This document shows, in pieces, positions 8,527-16,785 of a stretch of DNA of 64,000 nucleotides. The notes beneath the pieces are model-generated. The model did not search any database and was not told the origin of the DNA. It worked only from the letters and a program-made list of their open reading frames with translations. Location of the stretch: contig NZ_CP043839.1 of assembly GCF_032878955.1 (NCBI RefSeq), forward strand, positions 3,906,001-3,970,000, in the 5' to 3' direction. Position numbers and translations under genes: made by a program. Each line of letters opens with the position of its first letter. Positions within the stretch are counted from its first letter, which is position 1. The stretch is from Butyricimonas paravirosa. Lineage in GTDB: Bacteria > Bacteroidota > Bacteroidia > Bacteroidales > Marinifilaceae.

Positions 8527-9178
8527 ATTGAATCGCTTTTTTAGGAGGCCATGTTCCACGCCAGCCGTAGAAAAAGCCCAAATGATACCTGGCAAAGAAA
8601 AAGTAAAGCACGTGTTTGATTTTGCCCAAAGGCATCCACACGAAAAGAAGTGCCATTATAATATAATACGCTGCCCCGAATTGTAAGGTCAGCAGAGAAT
8701 AAGTCGTCAGGAAGAGCATGATGGTGCAGAGAAGATTAGAAATGTAATCATCCGCGCACGATAAGTCTCTCAACTCTTTTTTGGCTAGTCGCTTAATGAA
8801 TAAAGCCAACCCGCAAACGGCAGCAATAAAGATGATTGCAGCCAAGATCATGACGATGAGGTTTGTTGCGTTTTCAATAGGAATTTGAAAGTTGAAAATA
8901 ACCGCAAGCGTGAAAAGAAGGTACACGGCTATTGCCAGGAAGTTTCCTATATGAAAAAATATACCTGCCGTGTAAGTGGGCAGGTGTAAGTATGCTGATT
9001 CTTTTTGCATAGGTGACATAGCTCCAATACAAGAGTAACAGACTGCTTGGGCGATATTCCCTGACTTTTGCGAAAGGTCCTTGGGAGAACCGTGTTTTAA
9101 AAGTCGTACAAAATATCCCCCCAGTAGTACTACACAAAAAAGAAGTGCAGCTAACGAGGTCCAAATATACCAAGACAT
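8516..9178 (-). CDS. DsrM/NarI-like cytochrome b membrane protein
   Basis: An integral membrane protein of 220 residues with about five hydrophobic segments (roughly 3-25, 70-95, 105-128, 150-168, 170-195). Four histidines (His65 and His76 before and in segment two, His189 and His199 at segment five) recall the two pairs that bind two haem b groups in NarI. It therefore probably takes electrons from menaquinol and passes them to the DsrK-like protein encoded just downstream with an 11-base overlap. The start at MSWYIW (9178) is preferred because it begins 11 bases after the DsrC stop and at the first membrane segment. A CxxC (Cys47-Cys50) lies in the first loop. Sequence similarity to NarI/DsrM is weak at the residue level, so the assignment rests on topology, histidines and context. 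Confidence 0.75.
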   Translation of the reverse strand: MSWYIWTSLAALLFCVVLLGGYFVRLLKHGSPKDLSQKSGNIAQAVCYSCIGAMSPMQKESAYLHLPTYTAGIFFHIGNFLAIAVYLLFTLAVIFNFQIPIENATNLIVMILAAIIFIAAVCGLALFIKRLAKKELRDLSCADDYISNLLCTIMLFLTTYSLLTLQFGAAYYIIMALLFVWMPLGKIKHVLYFFFARYHLGFFYGWRGTWPPKKAIQYDK

Positions 9179-9189
9179 GGTCGTGGGTA

Positions 9190-9507
9190 TTAGACGCACC
9201 CGTCGGGTTTCGGTAACCCGGCCACCCGACACGCTCCTCGGGCTGGTCCTAATGGGAACAATTCATAAATGTCTTTCAATTTTAATCCGGTCTCTTTGCA
9301 GATGGTACGAACCATCGGGGCATTTCCCTTTTCTTCAAAATTATCACGAATGATTTTGATAATAGCCCAATGTTTGTCATTTAATTCTGTGATTCCATCT
9401 GCCTCGGCAAAGAGTTTTGCCACGTCTTCATTCCAGATTGAAGGATCGGTGAGGAAACCGTCTCCGTCCACTTCGAACGTCTTTCCTTGAATTTCTAGTG
9501 TTGCCAT
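9190..9507 (-). CDS. dsrC: DsrC-type sulfur carrier protein
   Basis: A small sulfur-relay protein of 105 residues, the usual DsrC length. The family signature is complete at the C-terminus: LFPLGPARGACRVAGLPKP followed by DGCV. Both redox cysteines are present, Cys93 and the penultimate Cys104, ten residues apart. TusE proteins for tRNA thiolation keep only the penultimate one, so this is a true DsrC able to form an intramolecular disulfide or trisulfide. In sulfate reducers DsrC carries sulfite-derived sulfur from DsrAB to the DsrMKJOP complex; no dsrAB lies in this window. The ATG at 9507 gives the canonical start (MATLEIQGKTFEVD). It is first in a tight operon with the DsrM- and DsrK-like genes. 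Confidence 0.93.
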   Translation of the reverse strand: MATLEIQGKTFEVDGDGFLTDPSIWNEDVAKLFAEADGITELNDKHWAIIKIIRDNFEEKGNAPMVRTICKETGLKLKDIYELFPLGPARGACRVAGLPKPDGCV

Positions 9508-9779
9508 AATGTTTATTGGTTTTAGATTGATTTGCAATATAATAAATATTTGAAAAAACAACAATGATTTTTGTTGTGGATTGAAGAAATATATGCGATA
9601 GGGGGCTTTCCCGCGTGGGAGTAAGGGGTTGGAGGTATGATTCGGGAATTATATTTGAATATTGGATGTATTTTAGGTGTGAATATTGCAAAATAGTTGT
9701 ATTTATGCGTGTTTTGTGATAAAAATATTATCTTTACATTTGAAAATATGCGTAGGGTCCCGGAAAAATATATTGGCGT

Positions 9780-12434
9780 ATGAAAGTCTTTTTATTATTT
9801 ATATTATTCTTTTTGAGCGGGGTGTTGGGATATGTTCAACATGCTGAAGGGGAGACTGGTACACCTCCCGAGATTAGGCAGGTTTTGTTTGTCAGCTCGT
9901 ATCATTCGGAGCAAATCTGGGGACGCAAGGTGTTGAATGGGGTGAGAAAACAGCTTGACCGAGCGGGGTTTAATGTGGATTTGAGGGTGATTTATCTGGA
10001 TTCCAAACGACTGACAAATACGGAGGTGAGGAATTCCTTGTTGGAAACACAGTTGCGGGAGGTTAAGGGAAAGTTAGATTTGATTATTGTTTCGGATGAA
10101 GAGGCCAATAACGCCCTTTTCTCCCTGGATATACCTTTGGTAAAGGAAACGCCTATCGTGTTTTGTGGAGTTATGCGATATTCGAAGAAACTTGGCTTTG
10201 ATCAGGTGACGGGAGTTATTTGTGATATTGATTATGAAAAAGTGTTTCTGTTGGGGCGGAAATTATTCCCGGAGGCTCGAAAAGTTTACGTGTTTTCGGA
10301 TCAATCGGGAGCGGGGCAGGCACATGAGGTTTTGGCTCGGCGGCAATTAGCCAAATATAAGGATCGTTTCCCGGTTATTTTTGCAGGCGACACGATCTCG
10401 GGCGTGAATAGTTTTTTAAAGGAGTTGCAAGAGGTTTATCCGCTTTCTTTTGTTATCTTGACCACTTGGCAACAAGGTAAACAGGGAGTGTATCTCGATC
10501 CGGATATTTATTATTCCATGTATGCTCATGAATGTCCGGTTCCGATTTTGACGGTGATGGATAACGGTTTGGGAAAGGGAATTTTTGGGGGAATCGTGAC
10601 GTTTGCCGATCAGATGGGGGCAAAAGCCGGAAAAATCGGGGTGAGAATTTTGAATGGCGAGCAGGCGAAAGTCATACCGATAGATACGGTTCATCCTATT
10701 CCGGTTTTTGATGAAAATCAATTGAAACGTTGGCGGGTAGAACGTAAGAACCTTCCGGCTAAAAGTTTGATCGTTAATGAACGGGATGCTTTTTGGCGGA
10801 CTTACGGAAATTATATTCTGATTGCGGGAATTGCCTTTATATTATTATTGTTACTTGTCCTGTTTCTGGTGTTATCTCACTTGAGATACCGGAAAATGTT
10901 GCATCGAAGTATCTTTTTAGAGAAAGCGGCACAGCAGATGGCCGAGATGTTGAAGAAAAAGACTGAAATATTGTCTAATACATTGTCTTCAATGAGTGAA
11001 GGTATTTTGGTGGTGGATAAGGAATTGCGGGTGATCGAGTTAAACCATGCCTCGGTGGTCGGTTTGGGATGTGAAGGAGATGTGATTGGTAAACCCTTGA
11101 AGGAGGTTTGCGAGATCAACCGGAATCGAGTCGGGGAAGGAATTGAAGATTTCGTGCAGAAGGTGATGAGGGAGAGAAAGCGTCGGGACTTGGCGTTGAA
11201 CACGGTCTTAATCTCGTGCGGGGCTCCCGTGCAGCAAGTGACAGGGAGTGTTTCTCCCTTGTTGAATGAAAGCGGGGAGGTGAACGGTGCAGTCATTATG
11301 TTGCGTGATGTTACTCGAGAGTGGCAGCAACAAACCTTCTTACGTATTTCGATAAATGCCTTGCGAGCTTACTCTTGGTGTTATGACGTGGATAATAATC
11401 TCATGACGGTCGGGGAGGGTTTCCCGAAGGATGAGACTTTAAATCGGGATTTGAGTACGATTGAGAAATATATGTCTCATATTCATCCGGATGACCGGAG
11501 GGAGTTATCGGTCTGTCTGGAAGGGATTGCCAAGGATGAACTGAAAGAGTTTGTTGTTGTTTTTCGAGTGGATTACTTGTGCCCCGGGGAGTATCGCTGG
11601 TTGGAGAATCGTGGAATTGTTGAAACCGTGGAAATGAGTAATGGGCGGAAGGCGAAATACGTGTACGGGATGGGGATAGATATTAATCGTTACAAGATCG
11701 TGGAGGAAGAAATGGCGATAGCAATGCGCAAGGCAGAGGAATCCGATCGGTTGAAATCCGCTTTCGTGGCGAATATTTCGCACGAGATCCGGACCCCTTT
11801 AAATAGTATTGTTGGTTTTGCCAATTTGATGGTGGAGGAAGGGTTACCCGAGGAGGAGAGAAAATTGAGCAGTGATATGATCACGAGTAATAGCCGGGCG
11901 TTGTTGGGATTGCTGGATGACGTGCTTGATTTGTCCCGTTTGGAGGCCGGGATGGATAAGGTATTTCTTAGTGTTTGTGATTTACATTTTTGGGTCCATT
12001 CTATGTTGGATGTCGGGCATTTAAATATGGCACAAGGTGTTGAATTGGTGAATGAAGGCCCCCGGGAAAAATTGTTGGTTATGACGGATGAGGTGAAGTT
12101 GACAAAGGTATTTATGAATTTAATCGGGAATGCCAAGAAATTTACAGTACGAGGACATATTGCCGTTGGGGCCGAGATTACCTCTGATGGTACATGGGTT
12201 GAGTGTCGGGTAGAGGATACGGGGATAGGTATTTCTCCTGAAAATCTGGAACATATTTTCGATCGGTTTTATAAGGTGAATGAGTTTAAGCAAGGCACTG
12301 GGCTCGGGCTTTCCATTTGCGAGGCTATTATAGAACTTCTGGGAGGCCGGATCTGGGTGGAGTCAACTCTAGGCAAAGGAACGACGTTTTATTTTAGAAT
12401 TCCTTACCGGAGGCCGGAAGAGGAGGATATATGA
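9780..12434 (+). CDS. Sensor histidine kinase with periplasmic ABC-type binding domain
   Basis: A membrane sensor kinase of 884 residues. A signal peptide (MKVFLLFILFFLSGVLGYVQ) is followed by a periplasmic domain of about 300 residues resembling ABC substrate-binding proteins (LFVSSYHSEQIWG..., SDEEANNALF, TWQQGKQGVYLDP). A membrane helix lies near residues 345-370, then come a PAS domain (LSSMSEGILVVDKELRVIELN), a second PAS/PAC-like region, a HisKA box with phosphoacceptor His668 (NISHEIRTPLNSIVGF), and an ATPase domain with N, G1 (DTGIGI) and G2 (GTGLGLSI) boxes. There is no receiver domain and no response regulator next door, so its partner lies elsewhere. It is divergent from dsrC across 272 bases, so a regulatory link is possible but unproven. 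A TATCTTTA -7-like element lies at 9729-9736. Confidence 0.9.
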   Translation: MKVFLLFILFFLSGVLGYVQHAEGETGTPPEIRQVLFVSSYHSEQIWGRKVLNGVRKQLDRAGFNVDLRVIYLDSKRLTNTEVRNSLLETQLREVKGKLDLIIVSDEEANNALFSLDIPLVKETPIVFCGVMRYSKKLGFDQVTGVICDIDYEKVFLLGRKLFPEARKVYVFSDQSGAGQAHEVLARRQLAKYKDRFPVIFAGDTISGVNSFLKELQEVYPLSFVILTTWQQGKQGVYLDPDIYYSMYAHECPVPILTVMDNGLGKGIFGGIVTFADQMGAKAGKIGVRILNGEQAKVIPIDTVHPIPVFDENQLKRWRVERKNLPAKSLIVNERDAFWRTYGNYILIAGIAFILLLLLVLFLVLSHLRYRKMLHRSIFLEKAAQQMAEMLKKKTEILSNTLSSMSEGILVVDKELRVIELNHASVVGLGCEGDVIGKPLKEVCEINRNRVGEGIEDFVQKVMRERKRRDLALNTVLISCGAPVQQVTGSVSPLLNESGEVNGAVIMLRDVTREWQQQTFLRISINALRAYSWCYDVDNNLMTVGEGFPKDETLNRDLSTIEKYMSHIHPDDRRELSVCLEGIAKDELKEFVVVFRVDYLCPGEYRWLENRGIVETVEMSNGRKAKYVYGMGIDINRYKIVEEEMAIAMRKAEESDRLKSAFVANISHEIRTPLNSIVGFANLMVEEGLPEEERKLSSDMITSNSRALLGLLDDVLDLSRLEAGMDKVFLSVCDLHFWVHSMLDVGHLNMAQGVELVNEGPREKLLVMTDEVKLTKVFMNLIGNAKKFTVRGHIAVGAEITSDGTWVECRVEDTGIGISPENLEHIFDRFYKVNEFKQGTGLGLSICEAIIELLGGRIWVESTLGKGTTFYFRIPYRRPEEEDI

Positions 12435-12505
12435 TTAGCCCTGTGAGAATCGTGGTGGTAAGGTTGTGGTTTCGCTTTTATTTCGGCCTCATTGCCTGTC
12501 ACTTT

Positions 12506-12540
12506 CGTATCAAAGACACTCGCTGAACGTCTTTGATACG
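12506..12540. repeat. Perfect 12-base inverted repeat
   Basis: CGTATCAAAGAC and GTCTTTGATACG flank an 11-base spacer between two convergent genes. CTTTGATACG occurs again immediately afterwards (12542-12551). No T-run follows, so it is a weak terminator candidate; it could instead be a protein-binding site. Confidence 0.55.
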
Positions 12541-12624
12541 TCTTTGATACGAGAATGATACGTCATTGATCCCTGTCTTCTACCTGAGTTCAACGGGTTT
12601 TATCAGTATCTTGTTCCTGTCCAA

Positions 12625-13665
12625 CTAATCTTCGTAAGTTCCGATTCTTGAAACACTACCAAGGTACCATATTTTGAAATTTTTTTCATTCCCTATGGCT
12701 GAAACACAATCGCTGTATATTGAAATACCCGAGTCTTTTTCTGTCCATGTTTTGCCGCCATCTTCACTGAAGAGGATCATCTTTTCCGGAGTTAAGGAGC
12801 CTCCCCGATGAATCCGAAGGCAAGCATAGATTTTATCTCCTTGCTGTTTCAAATAATTCAAGTATTGTCGTCCGTAATTAAATGTTGTAAGATAAAGTAA
12901 GGAATCATTCATAATCCTGTAGAGTTCGAGTTTTTCATTGTTATTTAATGCCACGATGTCTTTGAACCCTTTTCGTCCCGTTCGTCCCGGTGGCATTGAT
13001 ATTAACTTGCCTTTCCCTGTTTCCAAATCCCTTTTCACGAGTAAACTTGGTGCGGAACGTTCAAAAATGTGAGTGAGGAAATAAGCTGTTAATCCATCGT
13101 AAAATACTTCATCAATATAATCGTAGTGATTTTCGTGAACAATCCATGTTTTTCCCCCATCTTTTGTCTCGTGGAGGGCGTAGTGGTCAATTCCACCCCA
13201 GAAAAACATCCGGTTGGAATCAATCACGTGAGGACGTGTTGCGATTCCTTTAATTTCCGTTTGTTTCTGCCATGTTTTGCCTTTATCTCGGGAAACGTGA
13301 AGTGCGGAAAGATCTCCCCTCTCCGAGTTCTTCCAAACCCATGCGTACACGTTCTTCCCGTTTTGCATCAAATAATGCACATTCCCTTCGTCTATTTTCA
13401 TTTTTTTCCAATTCCGTCCGCCATCATGAGTGATCCAGCATAACGCCTCGTTGTATTCGGTTCCAATTTTACGATCTTCACCGTAATTTGGAGTGGTTGG
13501 TTTACTTGCTGATCCTCCTAAAATTCCATCTTTATACGTTGTGAACAACATGCATGATTTTAGTTCGCCGGTGGTTAATCCGTTGGCATCAAAGATTTCG
13601 TGCTTTCCCCCGTGATTGCAAGCAACAAGTAAACCTATTGTCAATATCAAAATACCTGTCTTCAT
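12625..13665 (-). CDS. Sialidase-like (BNR/Asp-box) repeat lipoprotein
   Basis: A predicted lipoprotein of 346 residues (signal peptide ending LLVACN) that folds as a beta-propeller. Four Asp-boxes are visible: THDGGRNW, SRDKGKTW, TKDGGKTW and SEDGGKTW. Such boxes occur in sialidases, sortilin and Ycf48-like proteins. The arginine triad and Tyr/Glu pair of true sialidases cannot be recognised, so an enzymatic role is not supported and a binding or assembly role is more likely. The start codon lies three bases after the stop of the upstream lipoprotein gene, so the two are co-transcribed and probably work together at the cell surface. Confidence 0.78.
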   Translation of the reverse strand: MKTGILILTIGLLVACNHGGKHEIFDANGLTTGELKSCMLFTTYKDGILGGSASKPTTPNYGEDRKIGTEYNEALCWITHDGGRNWKKMKIDEGNVHYLMQNGKNVYAWVWKNSERGDLSALHVSRDKGKTWQKQTEIKGIATRPHVIDSNRMFFWGGIDHYALHETKDGGKTWIVHENHYDYIDEVFYDGLTAYFLTHIFERSAPSLLVKRDLETGKGKLISMPPGRTGRKGFKDIVALNNNEKLELYRIMNDSLLYLTTFNYGRQYLNYLKQQGDKIYACLRIHRGGSLTPEKMILFSEDGGKTWTEKDSGISIYSDCVSAIGNEKNFKIWYLGSVSRIGTYED

Positions 13666-13668
13666 CGT

Positions 13669-15252
13669 TTATTGTTCTGGTAGTTCAAAATTAGAAATTG
13701 TTGCTTTAAAGTATTTTATTTGTTCTCCATACAATATATTTAATATCTCATCAACCGTATGTCCAGTGTTCCTAGAGTTCATTGATTTTTTTTGTTTTCT
13801 AGGATCTTGAGAATTTTTCTCCAAGATATATTTTAATGTTTCGGCTTTTATATTTAGCCAGTTGATGGATAATTCATGAGCCTGTTGTATAGCAAAACTA
13901 GGATTTTTTTTGTAACATTCAATTTGATCTCTTGCAATTCTCTCAACTTGTATTAATCCCCGGCCTGAAAACAAATCATCAGGATAAACTGTTGTACTAA
14001 TTCTAAATTTGTCCATTATACCCAATTGTAAAATACCAGCATCCTCATATGCGACAACATGCGAATCAAAAGCTACATCTAAAAAGTCCTCTTCACGAAG
14101 TTCGATGTAAGGATCTTTATTTAAAATATCTTCCATTAATTCCTGTAATTTACTTAATGTTTTGGATACCCATTCTTTACCTTCTGAGCTTAATAAATTA
14201 TATGTCTTATCTTTGAATTCGTGCAAATAAAAATCCGCATAATTTTTGTAATAACTAGGCACGGGTTGATCGGGATATCTTCGCTTGAAATCATTTAACC
14301 TCATAAGATAATAATTATCTTTTCCAATTAAATGTGATAATTTCATTGGTTTATTTAGATCAGGTTTTGGGTTAGGTTCAGGGGCGGGATTAGGATTTGG
14401 TTTAGAATTAGAGTTGTTCCCGTCTATATAAGGAATTATTTCGCCAGAGTTGCCTCGTATGTTATATATTTTGGATGAATTAATAATAAGTACACTTCCG
14501 AATGATGTAAAGCCTGACGATGCCTTGGTGCAGAACATTGAACAGGCCATGTTTACAACTTCTTGTTCATATATATTATCTAATTTTAATATCACATTTC
14601 CCAAAGTTATCTTTACTCCTTTGGAATATGCTGTGTATTGAGCTGCTGTATTAAATATCTGTATAATTGTTTGTCGTGAAAGTGAGTGGCAGATGACCTC
14701 TTCTCCTTTCCCATCACCGTAATCAATTACATAATTATCACTCAAAATGGAATAATTAAAATCAATGGTTGTTGCAGACGTTGCTCGACTTGTGAGAGGC
14801 AAAGAATCTTCTGTATTCTCGTCTGAATCTTCAAGACGAATAATTGTTGAAAGTAATAATGAATCAACAGATGCAACAGGTATAGCCCATTCTTTGTTTA
14901 ATATTTGGGGTAATCCTAATATCCCTATATTAGGGGTTTCATTGTCTTTAACATCATTAATAGGGTAGAGTACGATTCCAACTCTATTTTCAGACAATTG
15001 AAGAGGTAGAATGTAATACCATCCGATATTACCACCAAATGCCAATCGAGCTTTGTCTGGTAATGGTATTCCTCTTTTGGTTATATTCTTCCAGTTATTT
15101 TCCCAATTTTTCGTCTTCATGACTTGTTTCATAAATGTTTGTCCAATTGGTGTTAATTCATTAATTCCAATTATCACTTCGGAATCTTTGGTGCAAGATA
15201 ACGTGAATAATTCAAATGTAACGTAAATCAATAAAATCCAAATTTTTTTCAT
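13669..15252 (-). CDS. Uncharacterised two-part lipoprotein with Pro-rich linker
   Basis: A lipoprotein of 527 residues (lipobox FTLSC, Cys20) that I do not recognise. The N-terminal part (21-280) is beta-rich with an IDYGDGKGEEV segment. A low-complexity linker of Asn, Pro and Lys repeats spans about 281-302. The C-terminal part (303-527) is helical and has a conserved-looking core: YADFYLHEFKDKTYNLL, EGKEWVSKTLSKLQELME, then VAFDSHVVAYEDAG. The start at 15252 (MKKIWILL) is chosen because it begins the signal peptide; a start at 15321 would add 23 non-signal residues. The gene is visibly richer in A/T than its neighbours, suggesting recent acquisition. It forms a two-gene unit with the BNR lipoprotein. 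Confidence 0.72.
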   Translation of the reverse strand: MKKIWILLIYVTFELFTLSCTKDSEVIIGINELTPIGQTFMKQVMKTKNWENNWKNITKRGIPLPDKARLAFGGNIGWYYILPLQLSENRVGIVLYPINDVKDNETPNIGILGLPQILNKEWAIPVASVDSLLLSTIIRLEDSDENTEDSLPLTSRATSATTIDFNYSILSDNYVIDYGDGKGEEVICHSLSRQTIIQIFNTAAQYTAYSKGVKITLGNVILKLDNIYEQEVVNMACSMFCTKASSGFTSFGSVLIINSSKIYNIRGNSGEIIPYIDGNNSNSKPNPNPAPEPNPKPDLNKPMKLSHLIGKDNYYLMRLNDFKRRYPDQPVPSYYKNYADFYLHEFKDKTYNLLSSEGKEWVSKTLSKLQELMEDILNKDPYIELREEDFLDVAFDSHVVAYEDAGILQLGIMDKFRISTTVYPDDLFSGRGLIQVERIARDQIECYKKNPSFAIQQAHELSINWLNIKAETLKYILEKNSQDPRKQKKSMNSRNTGHTVDEILNILYGEQIKYFKATISNFELPEQ

Positions 15253-15700
15253 AGCAATGTAATTTTTTTGATTGATAATTACGTTATTTGAAATTTCCTT
15301 TCTGCTCCATCTGATTTTCATCCTCTATTTAATATATTCCCAGATAACGCCTTGAACTATGTGTTCTCGCAATTTAATATTTTTTATTAGTATAAAGAAG
15401 AATGTGATATGAATATTACTTAGATTTCTGATTAAATAGAAATATTCTTAATAATGTCTCAAATGGATCAATATAGCTTATTTTAAGAATACGTGTTATT
15501 GTGACGTAACCTATAATGCTCCCTGTTTGGTGACCAGTTGATAGCAAATGAAGTGTAAATGATGGCAAATATGGTATTTTAATATCTTGTTTGTCTGAAT
15601 GTGTTTATGATTTTGGATAAAGTAGCTAAGTTGTTTTAAAACAAGTGTTTATTTAATGGATGGTTTGAATTTTTGCATGAAAATCGAAACTTGCGAGCAT
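15253..15700. other. AT-rich intergenic region
   Basis: About 450 bases upstream of the two-lipoprotein unit, continuing to the terminator of the tRNA. It must hold the promoter of the lipoprotein unit, but I see no full consensus match. No reading frame or RNA gene is supported. Confidence 0.35.
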
Positions 15701-15701
15701 G

Positions 15702-15728
15702 AAAAAAGCCAGTATTTCTACTGGCTTT
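15702..15728 (-). terminator. Intrinsic terminator of tRNA-Asn
   Basis: Ten-base perfect stem (AAAGCCAGTA with complement at 15719-15728) and four-base loop, followed on the minus strand by a T run, 12 bases after the tRNA 3' end. Confidence 0.85.
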
Positions 15729-15739
15729 CAGCTTCTTAG

Positions 15740-15813
15740 CTCCTCAGGTAGGACTTGAACCTACGACCTACGGATTAACAGTCCGCCGCTCTAACCAACT
15801 GAGCTACTAAGGA
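15740..15813 (-). tRNA. tRNA-Asn (GTT)
   Basis: A 74-base cloverleaf: acceptor stem TCCTTAG/CTGAGGA with one T-G pair, D arm AGCTCAGTTGGTTAGAGC, anticodon loop CTGTTAA giving GTT, and T arm with GGTTCAAGTCC. G is the discriminator base and CCA is not encoded. It has its own promoter and terminator. Confidence 0.97.
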
Positions 15814-15831
15814 ATTTTCTCAAAAGCGATG

Positions 15832-15862
15832 CAAATATAGGGGTTTTGTTGAATCCTGCAAA
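15832..15862 (-). promoter_or_regulatory. Promoter of tRNA-Asn
   Basis: On the minus strand TTTG, 19 bases, TATATTTG: an exact match to the Bacteroidota consensus, ending about 19 bases before the tRNA 5' end. Confidence 0.8.
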
Positions 15863-16040
15863 ATAAAAAAGGGGAAAAAACAGGTTGATTAGCTAAAAAA
15901 AATATAGTAGTAGACGGGAGTTTTGAGAATCAATGAATTGTATTTCGTGGCGTAAAAGGAGAATAGCGTATTTTGTTTTTGGAGAGATGTGAAAAGTGTT
16001 GAGTTTTTTAATATATTTGTAAAACATAGAAACGGAAGTG

Positions 16041-16610
16041 ATGGTAGATATAGAATCAAATATACTTCAAAATTTGAACAAGGGTAAAGAAAGTGCGCTG
16101 AAAGAGGTTTACCGTTTGTTTTTTCATGCGTTATGTGCGTTTGGAACCCGTTTCGTGAAAGATGATGCGGTGGTGGCTGATATAGTGCAGGAGGTATTTA
16201 TAAAAGTGTGGGCTAGGAGGACGGATTTTCAGGCTATTTATTCATTGCGTTCGTTCATGTATCTTTCTGTTCGCAATGCTTGTTTAAATTATAACCGGGA
16301 TCGTGTGAAGGAGAGGAAAATTTCTTTTAATGACGCGGAGTCGGAAAAGTTTGCGGAGGAGCGGGAGGACGTTTTTATGATAGAGGAGGACGTGCATCGC
16401 CAGATTCGTAACGAAGTGGAGCGTCTGCCGGAGGCGATGCGGAAAGTTTTTAATTTGACATTACTAGATATGTCTATTCCCGAAATTGCGGAGGCCTTGG
16501 ATATTTCGGAAAATACGGTGCGTAATCAACGGGCACGGGCCAGGGAAATTTTACGGGCTAGGTTGAAGGACAAAATATTCTTTTTGTTCTTATTATGTGA
16601 TATTTATTAA
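16041..16610 (+). CDS. ECF RNA polymerase sigma factor (uptake locus A)
   Basis: A sigma-70 family ECF protein of about 189 residues. Region 2 is visible as the AFGTRFVKDDAVVADIVQEVFIKVW stretch. Region 4 is LPEAMRKVFNLTLLDMSIPEIAEALDISENTVRNQRARA, with a helix-turn-helix. It should activate the FecR-SusC-SusD operon that follows when released by the anti-sigma. The ATG at 16041 is preferred to the GTG one codon earlier. A TATATTTG -7 element at 16012-16019 leaves a very short leader of under 25 bases. Confidence 0.93.
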   Translation: MVDIESNILQNLNKGKESALKEVYRLFFHALCAFGTRFVKDDAVVADIVQEVFIKVWARRTDFQAIYSLRSFMYLSVRNACLNYNRDRVKERKISFNDAESEKFAEEREDVFMIEEDVHRQIRNEVERLPEAMRKVFNLTLLDMSIPEIAEALDISENTVRNQRARAREILRARLKDKIFFLFLLCDIY

Positions 16611-16785
16611 TCACGATACTCTGAATTGTATTTTTATGGTGGGTTATGTAATTGGTTTCTTTGGCCTACCATAAGGATTTGTCGGTGTTGCAAAATAACA
16701 AAATGCTTTTTTTCTCGAAAAAAACTGCATCGGGACTAGTATGCTTTGACAATTTTCGTGTTATAACGATAAAAAGAAGTAGATT

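Noticed and set aside
12625..13665. Annotation as a true sialidase
   Set aside because: Asp-boxes are present, but the arginine triad and catalytic Tyr/Glu cannot be identified.
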